Shown one piece after another: positions 15,652-23,279 of a stretch of 34,885 nucleotides of DNA. The position numbers and the translations under genes were made by a program. The first letter of the stretch is position 1, and each line of letters opens with the position of its first letter. The notes under the pieces were generated by a model that saw only the letters and a list, made by a program, of their open reading frames with translations, searched no databases and was not told the origin of the DNA. Source of the DNA: Haloferax larsenii JCM 13917 (lineage in GTDB: Archaea > Halobacteriota > Halobacteria > Halobacteriales > Haloferacaceae); assembly GCF_000336955.1 (NCBI RefSeq), contig NZ_AOLI01000006.1, forward strand, positions 244,039 through 278,923. The letters run 5' to 3'.

Positions 15652-15671
15652 CGTAATTACATATAATTACG
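15652..15671. promoter_or_regulatory. palindromic operator-like site at CysD-like promoter
   Basis: CGTAATTA CATA TAATTACG is a perfect 8-bp inverted repeat with a 4-base spacer. It lies between the TATA-like TTTATGG (about 15677-15683, minus strand) and the start codon at 15647. A dimeric repressor bound here would cover the transcription start. Confidence 0.6.
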
Positions 15672-15697
15672 CGCCATAAATTCCTTTTGTCTGCGGA

Positions 15698-15717
15698 GGT
15701 AGCCGTCGTGTGCTACC
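15698..15717 (-). terminator. hairpin upstream of paralogue 2, between its promoter and the 15786 gene
   Basis: GGTAGC ... GCTACC is a 6-bp stem with an 8-base loop, 69 bases past the stop of the gene at 15786-16349. No strong T-run follows on the minus strand, so a role as RNA 3' end is tentative. Confidence 0.3.
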
Positions 15718-15785
15718 ACAAAACAAGGGTCTGGCCGCACACTCAGTTCGTCGTCGTTGGATACGAGACGAGAGACCGAGCGAGG

Positions 15786-16349
15786 TCAGGAGATGAACTT
15801 GTTGTCGCGCCAGTTGACACCGCTGTCACCGGACGAGTTCTGCTGTGGGTTCTCGACGACTTCGACCGAGGCAGCACGCTTCTCGCCCTCGACGATGCGC
15901 GTGGCTTGCAGGTCGCCGTCGTCTTCCGTAATCGCGGTTAGCGTCCCCTTCTCGGACAACAGGGCAATCTCCCGAAGAACGAGGAACATGGGGTACTGAA
16001 GCGCGGTGTTCTGCAGTACGGTTTCGAGGTCGCCTTTGAAACAGGCGAACTCGACGAGTTCGGACGGAATCTCCTCTTCTTCTTCACCCCAGGCTGGCGC
16101 ACCCGCACGGGGTGGCTCCTCCTCGTACACGCGGTTCTCGGTCACGCTCGCTTTCAGTTGGGCCGTCGGCGTGTACTTGCTGAGGTTGTCGTCGGCGGAG
16201 ACGGCCTTGATGATGAGAGTGTTGTTGCGGCGCGTGATGTCCACGTCCTCAACCTCCGGTGGGAGGTCGGGGTCGTTCTCGAAGTAATCCATTACCTCTT
16301 CGAGTGGCAGTTCCAGCGTCGAATGAAGTCGATATACGCGGCCTGACAT
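15786..16349 (-). CDS. uncharacterised haloarchaeal protein (187 aa)
   Basis: No function is recognised. The N-terminal 80 residues have a clear alpha/beta pattern (MSGRVYRLHSTLELPLEEVM, then VEDVDITRRNNTLIIKAVS) ending in YTPTAQLKASVTENRVYEEE. An acidic proline-rich linker follows. The C-terminal part (ELVEFACFKGDLETVLQNTALQYPMFLVLREIALLSEKGTLTAI) is helical, and the last 30 residues look disordered. The protein is soluble and acidic. It appears to belong to a haloarchaea-restricted family. Start ATG 16349 is chosen over an ATG 14 codons upstream because the family-like sequence begins at MSGRVYRLH; no good TATA box is visible. Confidence 0.6.
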   Translation of the reverse strand: MSGRVYRLHSTLELPLEEVMDYFENDPDLPPEVEDVDITRRNNTLIIKAVSADDNLSKYTPTAQLKASVTENRVYEEEPPRAGAPAWGEEEEEIPSELVEFACFKGDLETVLQNTALQYPMFLVLREIALLSEKGTLTAITEDDGDLQATRIVEGEKRAASVEVVENPQQNSSGDSGVNWRDNKFIS

Positions 16350-16493
16350 TGTTGGCTTCGGTATCGACGATGAGCCACGGTGCGGGCACACGCGGTTTCG
16401 ATACCTGTGTTGTCTTACGCAGCGAAGGCTTATATTGCCTCCCCTTTCGATTTGATGGCGATTCGTTGGAACAATCCCCCCGCAGTCGGGCGA

Positions 16494-16838
16494 TTAGTTG
16501 GCGTCAGTGAGTGTCGATTCGAGTTCGCCGCGCTCGTCGAGTTCTTCGAGAATGTCGCTCCCGCCAATGAACTCGCCGTCGACGAACGTTTGGGGGATGG
16601 TCTCCCAGCCACTCCGTTCGTCGAGTGCCTCACGGAAGTGCGGCAGCGCCGGGAGGACGTCGATTGTCTCGAATTCGTCGACGTACGTCGAGATGAGTTC
16701 GAGCGCCTTCGCGGAGTAGCCACACTGGGGCATCAGGCGGTTCCCCTTCATGAACAGGACGACGTGGTTGTTCTCGATGGCTTCCTCGACGCGCGCGTCG
16801 ACCTCGTCTGGGTCGAAACTCTCCGGTTGGAACGTCAT
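16494..16838 (-). CDS. monothiol glutaredoxin
   Basis: A 114-residue thioredoxin-fold protein of the monothiol (Grx4/GrxD-like) class. The active site is CGYS with Cys39, preceded by the glutathione/cluster-contacting lysine in FMKGNRLMPQ. The cis-proline comes in WETIPQTFVDGEFIGGSDI, which also holds the conserved GG-D. Proteins of this class bind or carry [2Fe-2S] clusters; in haloarchaea the low-molecular-weight thiol is gamma-glutamylcysteine, so that rather than glutathione would be the ligand (inference). Classic members have CGFS, so Phe to Tyr is a mild variation. Start ATG 16838; CATTTGT at about 16862-16868 could be its TATA box. Confidence 0.88.
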   Translation of the reverse strand: MTFQPESFDPDEVDARVEEAIENNHVVLFMKGNRLMPQCGYSAKALELISTYVDEFETIDVLPALPHFREALDERSGWETIPQTFVDGEFIGGSDILEELDERGELESTLTDAN

Positions 16839-16869
16839 GGCACCACGTAGCGGCCGCGACGACAAATGG

Positions 16870-17004
16870 GTTGCGTCGTGGACTGCGTTACGTCACAGAA
16901 ATCGTCGCATCACAGAAGGTGTCGTGTCACGGACTGCGTCGCGTCACGGAATGGTCGTGTCACGGAAGACGTTGCGTCACCGAATACGTCGCGTCGCCGG
17001 CGAC
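16870..17004. repeat. 17-bp tandem repeat array, 8 copies
   Basis: Eight imperfect units of 17 bases (one of 16) run head to tail: 16870, 16887, 16904, 16921, 16938, 16954, 16971 and 16988. The consensus is GTYGYGTCACGGAANNC. The array starts in the putative promoter of the glutaredoxin gene and stops at base 17004, just before the gfcR stop codon (17006-17008). No spacers of constant length separate the units, so this is a minisatellite and not a CRISPR. Confidence 0.8.
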
Positions 17005-17005
17005 G

Positions 17006-17638
17006 TTACTGCTCGCCGACGCGAACGACGTTGATAAGCGAGTGAACGGGGACGCCGTCGATTTCCTCGACGCCTTGTTTGTCGACGATGACGACGCAGG
17101 CGAGCGGGACGCCGCCCTCGGCACGGATGGCCTCGATGGTCTCTTTGAGCGTCGTGCCGCTGGTCACGGTGTCGTCGACGATGAAACACTCGCGGCCTTC
17201 GACCGGCGCGAAGTTCCGAGAGAAGCCACCGCTGATGTCGTCGATGTCGCCTTCGTCCCACTGGTGTTTCGCGGGGGAGTACGACCCGAGGGAGGTCTCC
17301 AGTTCGCGGGAGACGACAGTCGCGAGGGGGACGCCCGCTTTCTCGATACCGACCGTGACCTCGGCAGGGCCGTCGGACTCGGTCAGCAGGTCGGCGAGCG
17401 CGCGCCCGACGTACGTGAGGCGAGCGCCACCGCTTCCGATGGCGTTCCAGTCGACGTGGATGTCGTGTGGGCCGTCGGGCTCTTCGACCGGTTCGGGTTC
17501 GGTCGCGGTACCGCTCCGCTCGACCAACCAGCTCGCCGTCTCGCGCGAGACGTTGAGTTCGTCTGCAATCTCTCCTTTCGAGAGACCTCGGTCCGCCAGC
17601 TCGGCAGCGCTGGCGATGAGGTCGTCGACGTTCTTCAT
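17006..17638 (-). CDS. gfcR: sugar-catabolism regulator GfcR (HTH + phosphoribosyltransferase-like)
   Basis: A 210-residue fusion. Residues about 2-45 form an HTH (DDLIASAAELADRGLSKGEIADELNVSRETASWLV). The rest is an orotate phosphoribosyltransferase-like domain with the PRPP loop CFIVDDTVTSGTT. This architecture is the haloarchaeal GfcR (PyrE-like) family; in Haloferax volcanii the family member is known as a transcriptional activator of glucose and fructose catabolism and is not a pyrimidine enzyme. The ATG overlaps the TGA of gdh (ATGA at 17635-17638), so the two are one operon, which fits the role. Its signal ligand is unknown here. The 3' end borders the 17-bp tandem array. Confidence 0.88.
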   Translation of the reverse strand: MKNVDDLIASAAELADRGLSKGEIADELNVSRETASWLVERSGTATEPEPVEEPDGPHDIHVDWNAIGSGGARLTYVGRALADLLTESDGPAEVTVGIEKAGVPLATVVSRELETSLGSYSPAKHQWDEGDIDDISGGFSRNFAPVEGRECFIVDDTVTSGTTLKETIEAIRAEGGVPLACVVIVDKQGVEEIDGVPVHSLINVVRVGEQ

Positions 17639-18708
17639 ACAGTGCCGAATTCGATGGCCGTTTTTATAGTGGTGTCGTCGTCGTCGAACGCTTCCTCGAA
17701 CTCCGAAACCGGGTAGACGCCAGTGACGAGGTCGTCGAGGAACCACCGTGGAAGCTTCGTGAACGTGACTGTCGCGGCCTCGAAGTGGCGAACGTGGGAG
17801 TTGACGCTCCCGACGAGTGCCTTGTTGTGCAGCACCATCTCACGGTGGAACGCCCCGGCGTCGACTTCGAACGACCAGTCGTTCGGGACGCCGAGGAGGG
17901 CAGCCACGCCGTTCGGAGCCAACGCCTGCACCGACTGAATCGGGTGCTTCGGGAAGCCCGTCGCCTCGTAGATGAAGTCCATGTGCTCGTGTGTCTCCGG
18001 AATCTCGTCGACCGGCGTCTCCCGCGAATCGACGTACGTCCCGCCGAGTTTTTCGATGATGTCGATGGTCGGGTCGGGTCGGTCACGGCGGCCCAGACAG
18101 TAGAGCGACTCGTAGGCCTTGTCGTCAGCCTTCAGCATCGCGAGCGTCAGCAGACCGAGACTGCCGTTTCCGAGAACCAGCGCCGAGGAGGGGTCCCAGT
18201 CGAACGCCGACCGGGTCGCGTAGGCGTGTTCGAGCGCCTTTTCGGTGATAGAGAGAGGTTCGATGAGAAAGCCGAGTTCTGCTTGCGACCGAGGGATACG
18301 AACCAGGTACTTCGCGGGGCTGGTGAAGTATTCGGACATGTATCCGTGCGCGCCGACGATGCCGCGCTCGACGTACGCGCCGTCGGGGGCCATGTCGGGT
18401 TGGTCCTTCTCGAAGTACTCGTTCGTCCCCGACGCAGGCGGGCGGCGAACCGTCGGCACGACGATGTCGCCTTCTTCTAACTCGGAGTCGTTGGGGTCGA
18501 CGACGACACCGACTGCTTCGTGACCGATGACGAGGTGGTCTTCCCCCTCAGGAAACCCCCCATGCCCCCCGGCGATGACCTCGTGGTCGGTTCCGTCCAC
18601 TCCGACGCGGAGCGTCCGAACGAGTGCCTCCCCTGCCTCGGGTTCCGGTCGCGGTTTCTCGATGACGACCGGTTTTTCTTTCCCGCGCTTGACGGCGATA
18701 GCCTTCAT
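17635..18708 (-). CDS. gdh: glucose 1-dehydrogenase
   Basis: A 357-residue, zinc-dependent, NAD(P)+-linked medium-chain dehydrogenase. It oxidises glucose to gluconolactone, the first step of the semi-phosphorylative Entner-Doudoroff route of haloarchaea. The catalytic zinc ligands known from the Haloferax mediterranei enzyme are all at matching positions: D38, H63, E64 and E150. The nucleotide-binding Rossmann motif is VLGNGSLGLL (GxGxxG). Length matches Haloferax GlcDH. A TATA-like CTTTTGGT (minus strand) 25-32 bases upstream of the ATG at 18708 supports the start over the GTG further up. The stop overlaps gfcR. Confidence 0.93.
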   Translation of the reverse strand: MKAIAVKRGKEKPVVIEKPRPEPEAGEALVRTLRVGVDGTDHEVIAGGHGGFPEGEDHLVIGHEAVGVVVDPNDSELEEGDIVVPTVRRPPASGTNEYFEKDQPDMAPDGAYVERGIVGAHGYMSEYFTSPAKYLVRIPRSQAELGFLIEPLSITEKALEHAYATRSAFDWDPSSALVLGNGSLGLLTLAMLKADDKAYESLYCLGRRDRPDPTIDIIEKLGGTYVDSRETPVDEIPETHEHMDFIYEATGFPKHPIQSVQALAPNGVAALLGVPNDWSFEVDAGAFHREMVLHNKALVGSVNSHVRHFEAATVTFTKLPRWFLDDLVTGVYPVSEFEEAFDDDDTTIKTAIEFGTV

Positions 18709-18730
18709 ATGAGGACAAACGCACCACCCC

Positions 18731-18742
18731 ACCAAAAGACTT
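18731..18742 (-). promoter_or_regulatory. TATA box of gdh-gfcR operon
   Basis: AGTCTTTTGGTG (minus strand) is centred about 28 bases from ATG 18708. An AT-rich tract (18738-18770) directly upstream is the best candidate for an activator or BRE site. Confidence 0.5.
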
Positions 18743-18975
18743 ATTCTATGCTGAGTAAATAATTGATAGTACGGTGGACGCCCCGCGTCGTCCTACCAGC
18801 CCATGACGCGCCGCCTCGTGCGGACCAACTGTCCAGCCCAACCGTGTCGGCGTTCACCGAATCCCGTGCCAGTACCGCTACCGGCTGACGACCGTGCCCA
18901 GTTGGCCGGCATCCGCGGTACGTTTCTGAAGAACAAGCTACTTCGCGAGAGCGCTCGTTCGCACCGGAACATCGC

Positions 18976-18982
18976 AAAAAAA
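18976..18982 (-). terminator. oligo-T terminator of purB
   Basis: Seven consecutive T on the minus strand begin 12 bases past the purB stop codon. This is a typical archaeal terminator. The remaining spacer to gdh (18771-18970) shows no gene. Confidence 0.6.
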
Positions 18983-18993
18983 GAGGTGCTCAG

Positions 18994-20385
18994 TTAGTTA
19001 TCGACGTCGTCGACGAGTTCGTCGGCGAGTCCGACGTAGGTCGCAGGCGTGAGCGCCAGCAGTTCCTCGCGGGTCTCTTCGCTTACGTCGAGGTCGGCAA
19101 ACAGGTCGTGGAAGTCAGAGAGCGTCACTTCGCGTCCGCGAGTGAGTTCCTTCACCCGCTCGTAGGCTTGCGTGTCGCCCTCGCGTCGGAGAATCGTCTG
19201 CACCGCCTCGCCGATGATGGCGGGCGTGTCGTCCAGTTCTTCGCGCATGACGTGTTCGTTCGGGACGACCTTGCCGAGTCCGGCCAGCGTCTTCTTGTAG
19301 CCGATAAGCGAGTGAGCGAACGCGGCTCCGATGTTGCGCTTGACGGTCGAATCCGAGAGGTCGCGCTGAAGGCGCGAGGTAGTCACGTAGTCCGCGAGGA
19401 ACGTGAGGTCCGAGTTCGCCTTCGAGAGGTTACCCTCGGAGTTCTCGAAGTCGATGGGGTTGACCTTGTGGGGCATCGTCGACGAGCCAGTTTCGCCCTC
19501 GACGGCTTCCTGTCCGAGATAGCGGTCCGAGACGTAGAGCCACGCGTCGCGGTCGAGGTCGAGAATGACGTTGTTGACGCCGCGGAAGGCGTCGAACAGC
19601 GCCGCGAGGTCGTCACAGGGGTTGACCTGCGTCGCCAGCGCGGTGTGTTCGAAGCCGAGCGACGAGACGAACTCGCGGGAGAAGGCGCGCCAATCGACAT
19701 CCGGGTACGCGGCGACGTGGGCCGCATAAGTCCCCGAGGCACCGGCGAGTTTGCCCGAGATTGCATCGTTCGCGGCTTCGATGCGGGCGAGTGCGCGACC
19801 AACACGAGAGGCGTAGACGGCCATCTCCTTGCCGAACGTCGTCGGCGTGGCGGGCTGGCCGTGGGTGCGCGCGAGCATCGGGACGTCGCGGTACTCCTGT
19901 GCGAGTGCGACGAGTTCGTCGCGAACCTCGCGGAGTTCGGGCACGAGGACTTCTTCGACGGCTCCCTTGACCATCAGCCGGTGCGAGAGGTTGTTCACGT
20001 CCTCGGAGGTCAGCCCGAAGTGAATCCACGGGTGGACCGACTCCGGCGTCTCGGTGCGGATGAAGTACTCGACGGCCTTCACGTCGTGATTCGTCGCCGA
20101 GAACCCTTCTGCGCCCTCGACTTCGAGGCGCTTTACCAGGTCGGCGTCGTCGGCGTCGAACTCCTCGTAGAGCGCTCTGAGCTCTGCGCGCTCGGCGTCC
20201 GAGAACGAAAGCGGCGTCTCGTCGAGGTCCGAAAGCGCGAGCAGATATTCGACTTCAACGTGCACACGAGCACGCATGAGCGCGGCCTCGCTCACGTGCG
20301 GTGCCAGCGGTGCTGTTCGGGAGGCGTAGCGCCCGTCGAGCGGCGACACCGCATACAGCGGGTCGTTCCGGTCGGCGTCGGTCAT
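18994..20385 (-). CDS. purB: adenylosuccinate lyase
   Basis: A 463-residue enzyme of the fumarase/aspartase superfamily. It cleaves SAICAR to AICAR in IMP synthesis and adenylosuccinate to AMP. Clear marks are SPLDGRYASRTAPL at the N-terminus, ATNHDVKAVEYFIR (family HDV motif), HFGLTSEDVNNL, MLARTHGQPATPTTFGKEMA and the flexible signature loop SSTMPHKVNPIDFENSEGNL with the catalytic serine region. The length and order are normal. A TATA-like GTTTAAC (minus strand, 20410-20416) about 27 bases upstream of ATG 20385 fixes the start. The gene is divergent from purNH, also a purine gene, across a 190-base shared regulatory region. Confidence 0.95.
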   Translation of the reverse strand: MTDADRNDPLYAVSPLDGRYASRTAPLAPHVSEAALMRARVHVEVEYLLALSDLDETPLSFSDAERAELRALYEEFDADDADLVKRLEVEGAEGFSATNHDVKAVEYFIRTETPESVHPWIHFGLTSEDVNNLSHRLMVKGAVEEVLVPELREVRDELVALAQEYRDVPMLARTHGQPATPTTFGKEMAVYASRVGRALARIEAANDAISGKLAGASGTYAAHVAAYPDVDWRAFSREFVSSLGFEHTALATQVNPCDDLAALFDAFRGVNNVILDLDRDAWLYVSDRYLGQEAVEGETGSSTMPHKVNPIDFENSEGNLSKANSDLTFLADYVTTSRLQRDLSDSTVKRNIGAAFAHSLIGYKKTLAGLGKVVPNEHVMREELDDTPAIIGEAVQTILRREGDTQAYERVKELTRGREVTLSDFHDLFADLDVSEETREELLALTPATYVGLADELVDDVDN

Positions 20386-20575
20386 GGCTGACCTGACTCG
20401 GGGCGGGGGGTTAAACGGTGGTGGTTCGGCTCCGCGCCGGAACACGAATGTAGGCATGGGCGTGAATATTTGTCGCCTGTTTCGTCCGAAGTCTTCGAGG
20501 ACATATACACAAACGAGGATATATTCGCCCGCTCGGACCGCAACCACTTTGAGGACTGCGACACGCCTCTTTCAC
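20386..20575. promoter_or_regulatory. divergent purB/purNH promoter region
   Basis: Holds the purB TATA box (20408-20418, minus) and a weaker plus-strand box (ACTTTGAGG, about 20546-20554) 27 bases before ATG 20576. Between them two similar 12-base elements CGAGGAYATAT occur at 20496 and 20514, an 18-base period. They could be a shared purine control site. Confidence 0.45.
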
Positions 20576-22153
20576 ATGCTCACCATCGCCGGACTCGCCA
20601 GCAACCGTGGACGAAACCTCCGCAACATCGCCGACCGCGCTCCGGGCGGGGCCGACCTCGGCGTCGTCGTCTCGAACCGCGCCGAGGCACCCATCCTCGA
20701 CTGGGCGGCCGAACACGATGTCCCGACAGAAGTCGTCGAGCGCGGCGACGACGAGTCCCGCGAATCACACGAACAGCGCATCCTCGACGCGCTCGCAGAC
20801 TACGACTTCGACATCGTCTGTCTGGACGGCTACATGCGCGTTCTCACCGCGACGTTCCTCGACGAGGCTCCGACGACGCTCAACGTCCACCCCTCGCTGC
20901 TCCCCGCGTTCCCGGGAATGAACGCCCACGAGCAGGTTCTCGACGCGGGTGTCAAGACAACCGGCTGTACGGTCCACGTCGTCGACGAGGAAGTCGACGG
21001 CGGCCCAATCGTCACACAAGAGTCCGTCCCCGTCTACGGCGACGACGACGAAGACGACCTGAAGCACCGCGTTCTCTACGAGGCCGAGTTCAAGGCCTAC
21101 CCGCGCGCAGTCCGCTGGTTCGCTGAGGGTCGCGTGACGGTCGAAGGTGACTCGGTCACCGTCGAGGGCGACGTGGACGCCGGGCTTCCCGAGCGCCGCG
21201 TCACCTCCGAGGACCGCTACGACACGCTCCGGTACGGCGAGAACCCGCATCAGGACGCCGCCGTCTACGTGGACGAGACGTGCGACGAGGCCTCGGTCGT
21301 CGGCGCACCCCAGCTCAACGAGGGTGCGAAGGGTCTGTCGTACAACAACTACAACGACGCCGACGGCGCGCTCAATCTCATCAAGGAGTTCGACGAGCCT
21401 GCCGCGGCGGTCATCAAGCACACCAACCCCGCCGGCTGTGCCACCGCGGACACCCTCGCGGAAGCCTACGCCGACGCACTCGCCACGGACCCGATGAGCG
21501 CCTTCGGCGGCATCGTCGCCCTCAACCGTGAGTGCGACGCCGAGACGGCCGAACTCATCATCGACTCGTTCAAGGAAGTCGTCGTCGCGCCCGGCTACAC
21601 CGACGACGCACTCGACGTGCTGACCGAGAAGAAGAACCTCCGTGTGCTCGATGTCGGCGAACTCGGCGAGCGCACCGAGACCTACACGGAAAAGGCGCTC
21701 GTCGGCGGGCGACTCGTTCAAGAGCGCGACATGTGGACACCGACGCTCGACGACCTCGAAATCGTCACCGAGAAAGAGCCGACCGACGAGCAGTTAGAGA
21801 CGATGCTGTTCGCGTGGAAGGTCTTGAAGCACGTGAAGTCCAACGGCATCCTCTTCGCCAAGGGCACCGAGACGGTCGGTGTCGGTATGGGGCAGGTCTC
21901 CCGCGTCGACGCTGTCGAACTCGCGTCGATGAAGGCCGAGGAACACGCCGAGGGCAAGGACGCGCAGGGTGCCATCATGGCCTCCGACGCGTTCTTCCCG
22001 TTCCCGGACGGCGTGGAGAAGGCGGCCGACGCGGGTATCGAGGCGGTCATCCAGCCCGGTGGGTCGGTGAACGACGACGACGTTATCGAAGCCTGCAACG
22101 AGCGCGGGATTGCGATGGTGTTTACGGAGCAGAGGTGCTTCCGTCACGACTGA
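20576..22153 (+). CDS. purNH: bifunctional GAR formyltransferase / AICAR formyltransferase (PurN-PurH fusion)
   Basis: A 525-residue fusion. Residues 1-190 are PurN: nucleotide-binding SNRGRNL, the catalytic pair in LNVHPSLLPAFPG (N and H), and the third catalytic residue in EEVDGGPIV. Residues about 215-525 are the AICAR transformylase half of PurH: LRYGENPHQDAAVY, LNEGAKGLSYNNYNDADGALNLI, VIKHTNPAGCA, DPMSAFGGIVALNREC, SNGILFAKGTETVGVGMGQVSRVDA and AMVFTEQRCFRH. The MGS-like IMP cyclohydrolase domain of ordinary PurH is absent. Archaea use PurO for that step. Both reactions use 10-formyltetrahydrofolate, so this fusion unites the two folate-dependent steps of purine synthesis. Stop codon lies inside an inverted repeat. 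Confidence 0.93.
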   Translation: MLTIAGLASNRGRNLRNIADRAPGGADLGVVVSNRAEAPILDWAAEHDVPTEVVERGDDESRESHEQRILDALADYDFDIVCLDGYMRVLTATFLDEAPTTLNVHPSLLPAFPGMNAHEQVLDAGVKTTGCTVHVVDEEVDGGPIVTQESVPVYGDDDEDDLKHRVLYEAEFKAYPRAVRWFAEGRVTVEGDSVTVEGDVDAGLPERRVTSEDRYDTLRYGENPHQDAAVYVDETCDEASVVGAPQLNEGAKGLSYNNYNDADGALNLIKEFDEPAAAVIKHTNPAGCATADTLAEAYADALATDPMSAFGGIVALNRECDAETAELIIDSFKEVVVAPGYTDDALDVLTEKKNLRVLDVGELGERTETYTEKALVGGRLVQERDMWTPTLDDLEIVTEKEPTDEQLETMLFAWKVLKHVKSNGILFAKGTETVGVGMGQVSRVDAVELASMKAEEHAEGKDAQGAIMASDAFFPFPDGVEKAADAGIEAVIQPGGSVNDDDVIEACNERGIAMVFTEQRCFRHD

Positions 22154-22221
22154 GCGGAGCGAAGGAGTGACGGAAGTCAGTGAGACTCGCTGCGCTCGTC
22201 TCACGCGATTTCCGTCACGAC
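22138..22221. repeat. nested inverted repeats spanning the purNH stop
   Basis: CTTCCGTCAC (22138-22147, coding) pairs with GTGACGGAAG (22167-22176). Next GTGAGAC (22180-22186) pairs with GTCTCAC (22198-22204), and TTCCGTCACGAC recurs at 22210-22221. The result is two consecutive hairpins plus a second copy of the gene's end. The elements resemble REP-type intergenic palindromes and probably act in 3' end formation. Confidence 0.6.
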
Positions 22222-22415
22222 ACCACCACTGACCAACCTCGTTTTCGATACCCGACACCACGACCACCCACGAGCGCCGCGGAAATCGAACTGTAGTACT
22301 TGCGAAATTGGCGCAGCCAGGCCTCATTCAACGCGTATTCGACCCGCCGGCGCACAGAATGTCAAAATCAAATGCAATTCGAGAGATTGATAATGCGGCC
22401 ATCTGACAGTGTACC
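22222..22415. other. intergenic spacer upstream of GGGP synthase
   Basis: No gene is seen. The right part (22360-22400) is AT-rich and holds GATTGATAATGC about 27 bases upstream of ATG 22416, the likely promoter of the next gene. Confidence 0.45.
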
Positions 22416-23186
22416 ATGGTGTCATTTGACTGGGGGACCGTGACCCACATTACGAAAGTCGATCCAGCGAAGGAATTTCCGGACGACGCGAGCGTGCTCG
22501 GCGACACTGACGCCGTCATCGTCGGTGGGTCGGATGGAGTGACCGAGGAGAACTGCCTCGCTGCAATCGACCGAATTCGGGCAGCGTTCCCGAACCTGCC
22601 GCTGTTTCAAGAGCCGAACAGTTCGGACCACGTCTCCAAGGAGACTATCGAGGCCGTCGACTACCTCCTCGTGCCGGCAGTCTACAACGGCGATAAGGGA
22701 AATTTCGTGGGCAAGCACGTCGAGTTCTTCACCGAAATCGGAGCCAAACCAGACGAGATGATTGGGTCGAGCGTTCCACTCGTCGGCGGGCTCGTCGCGT
22801 CGAAAGGGCGCGAGGTCGTCGCAGAACTCGCAGAGAAGGTTGTTGGGGAGGGGTACGTCATTCAGAATCTCGATTCGAAAGCGGCGGCGGAGACGAACGT
22901 CGAGACGACTTTCACGCCGGAGGAAGTCGCGGGCGCTGCGCTGGCGACCGAGTCGTTCTATCAGTTCCCGGTGTTCTACATCGAGTACTCCGGAACCTAT
23001 GGCGGCCCCGAGGACGTTGCGGCCGCGGCGCAGTATCTCGACGACACGGCGCTGGTCTACGGCGGCGGAATCGAGCGTCGCCAGCAGGTCGACGAAATTC
23101 TCGACGCCGGTGCCGACGCCGTCATCGTGGGCGACTGCTTCCACGAGGACACAGAACGGTACCGCCAGACGATACCCGCGCAATAG
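22416..23186 (+). CDS. geranylgeranylglyceryl phosphate synthase family protein
   Basis: A 256-residue TIM-barrel enzyme of the PcrB/GGGPS family. It catalyses the first committed step of archaeal ether-lipid synthesis: joining geranylgeranyl diphosphate to sn-glycerol 1-phosphate. Family marks are ITKVDPAKEFPDD, TDAVIVGGSDGVTEENC, LPLFQEPNSSDHV, VPLVGGLVASKGREVV, the diagnostic YIEYSGTYGG, LVYGGGIERR and ADAVIVGDCF. The length is normal and the enzyme is soluble or membrane-associated. Haloarchaea can carry two paralogues, so I cannot say whether this is the main one. It is followed after 93 bases by a stress-protein gene with its own start. Confidence 0.88.
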   Translation: MVSFDWGTVTHITKVDPAKEFPDDASVLGDTDAVIVGGSDGVTEENCLAAIDRIRAAFPNLPLFQEPNSSDHVSKETIEAVDYLLVPAVYNGDKGNFVGKHVEFFTEIGAKPDEMIGSSVPLVGGLVASKGREVVAELAEKVVGEGYVIQNLDSKAAAETNVETTFTPEEVAGAALATESFYQFPVFYIEYSGTYGGPEDVAAAAQYLDDTALVYGGGIERRQQVDEILDAGADAVIVGDCFHEDTERYRQTIPAQ

Positions 23187-23279
23187 ACGGAGGTCGGTAT
23201 CCGCTGGTCGACGAAAGGCTCTCCTCGTCGGTGAAAACGAACGCGACACTTCAAGTGGCGGCGAGTAGAATTCCGGGGT

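Noticed and set aside
13533-15656. A 707-codon plus-strand frame over the two CysD-like genes
   Set aside because: It is the complement of two real, motif-rich genes. Its product is dominated by valine and arginine and repeats in parallel with the gene duplication, which explains its length.
16870-17004. Possible CRISPR array
   Set aside because: Units are 17 bases and contiguous without spacers, and there are no cas genes; it is a tandem repeat.
18803-18997. A 64-codon plus-strand frame between gdh and purB
   Set aside because: The product is basic and proline-rich, unlike the neighbours. It runs through the oligo-T terminator of purB, and no TATA box is at the right distance.
19108-20391. 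Antisense frame of 427 codons over purB
   Set aside because: PurB homology on the minus strand is continuous and complete.
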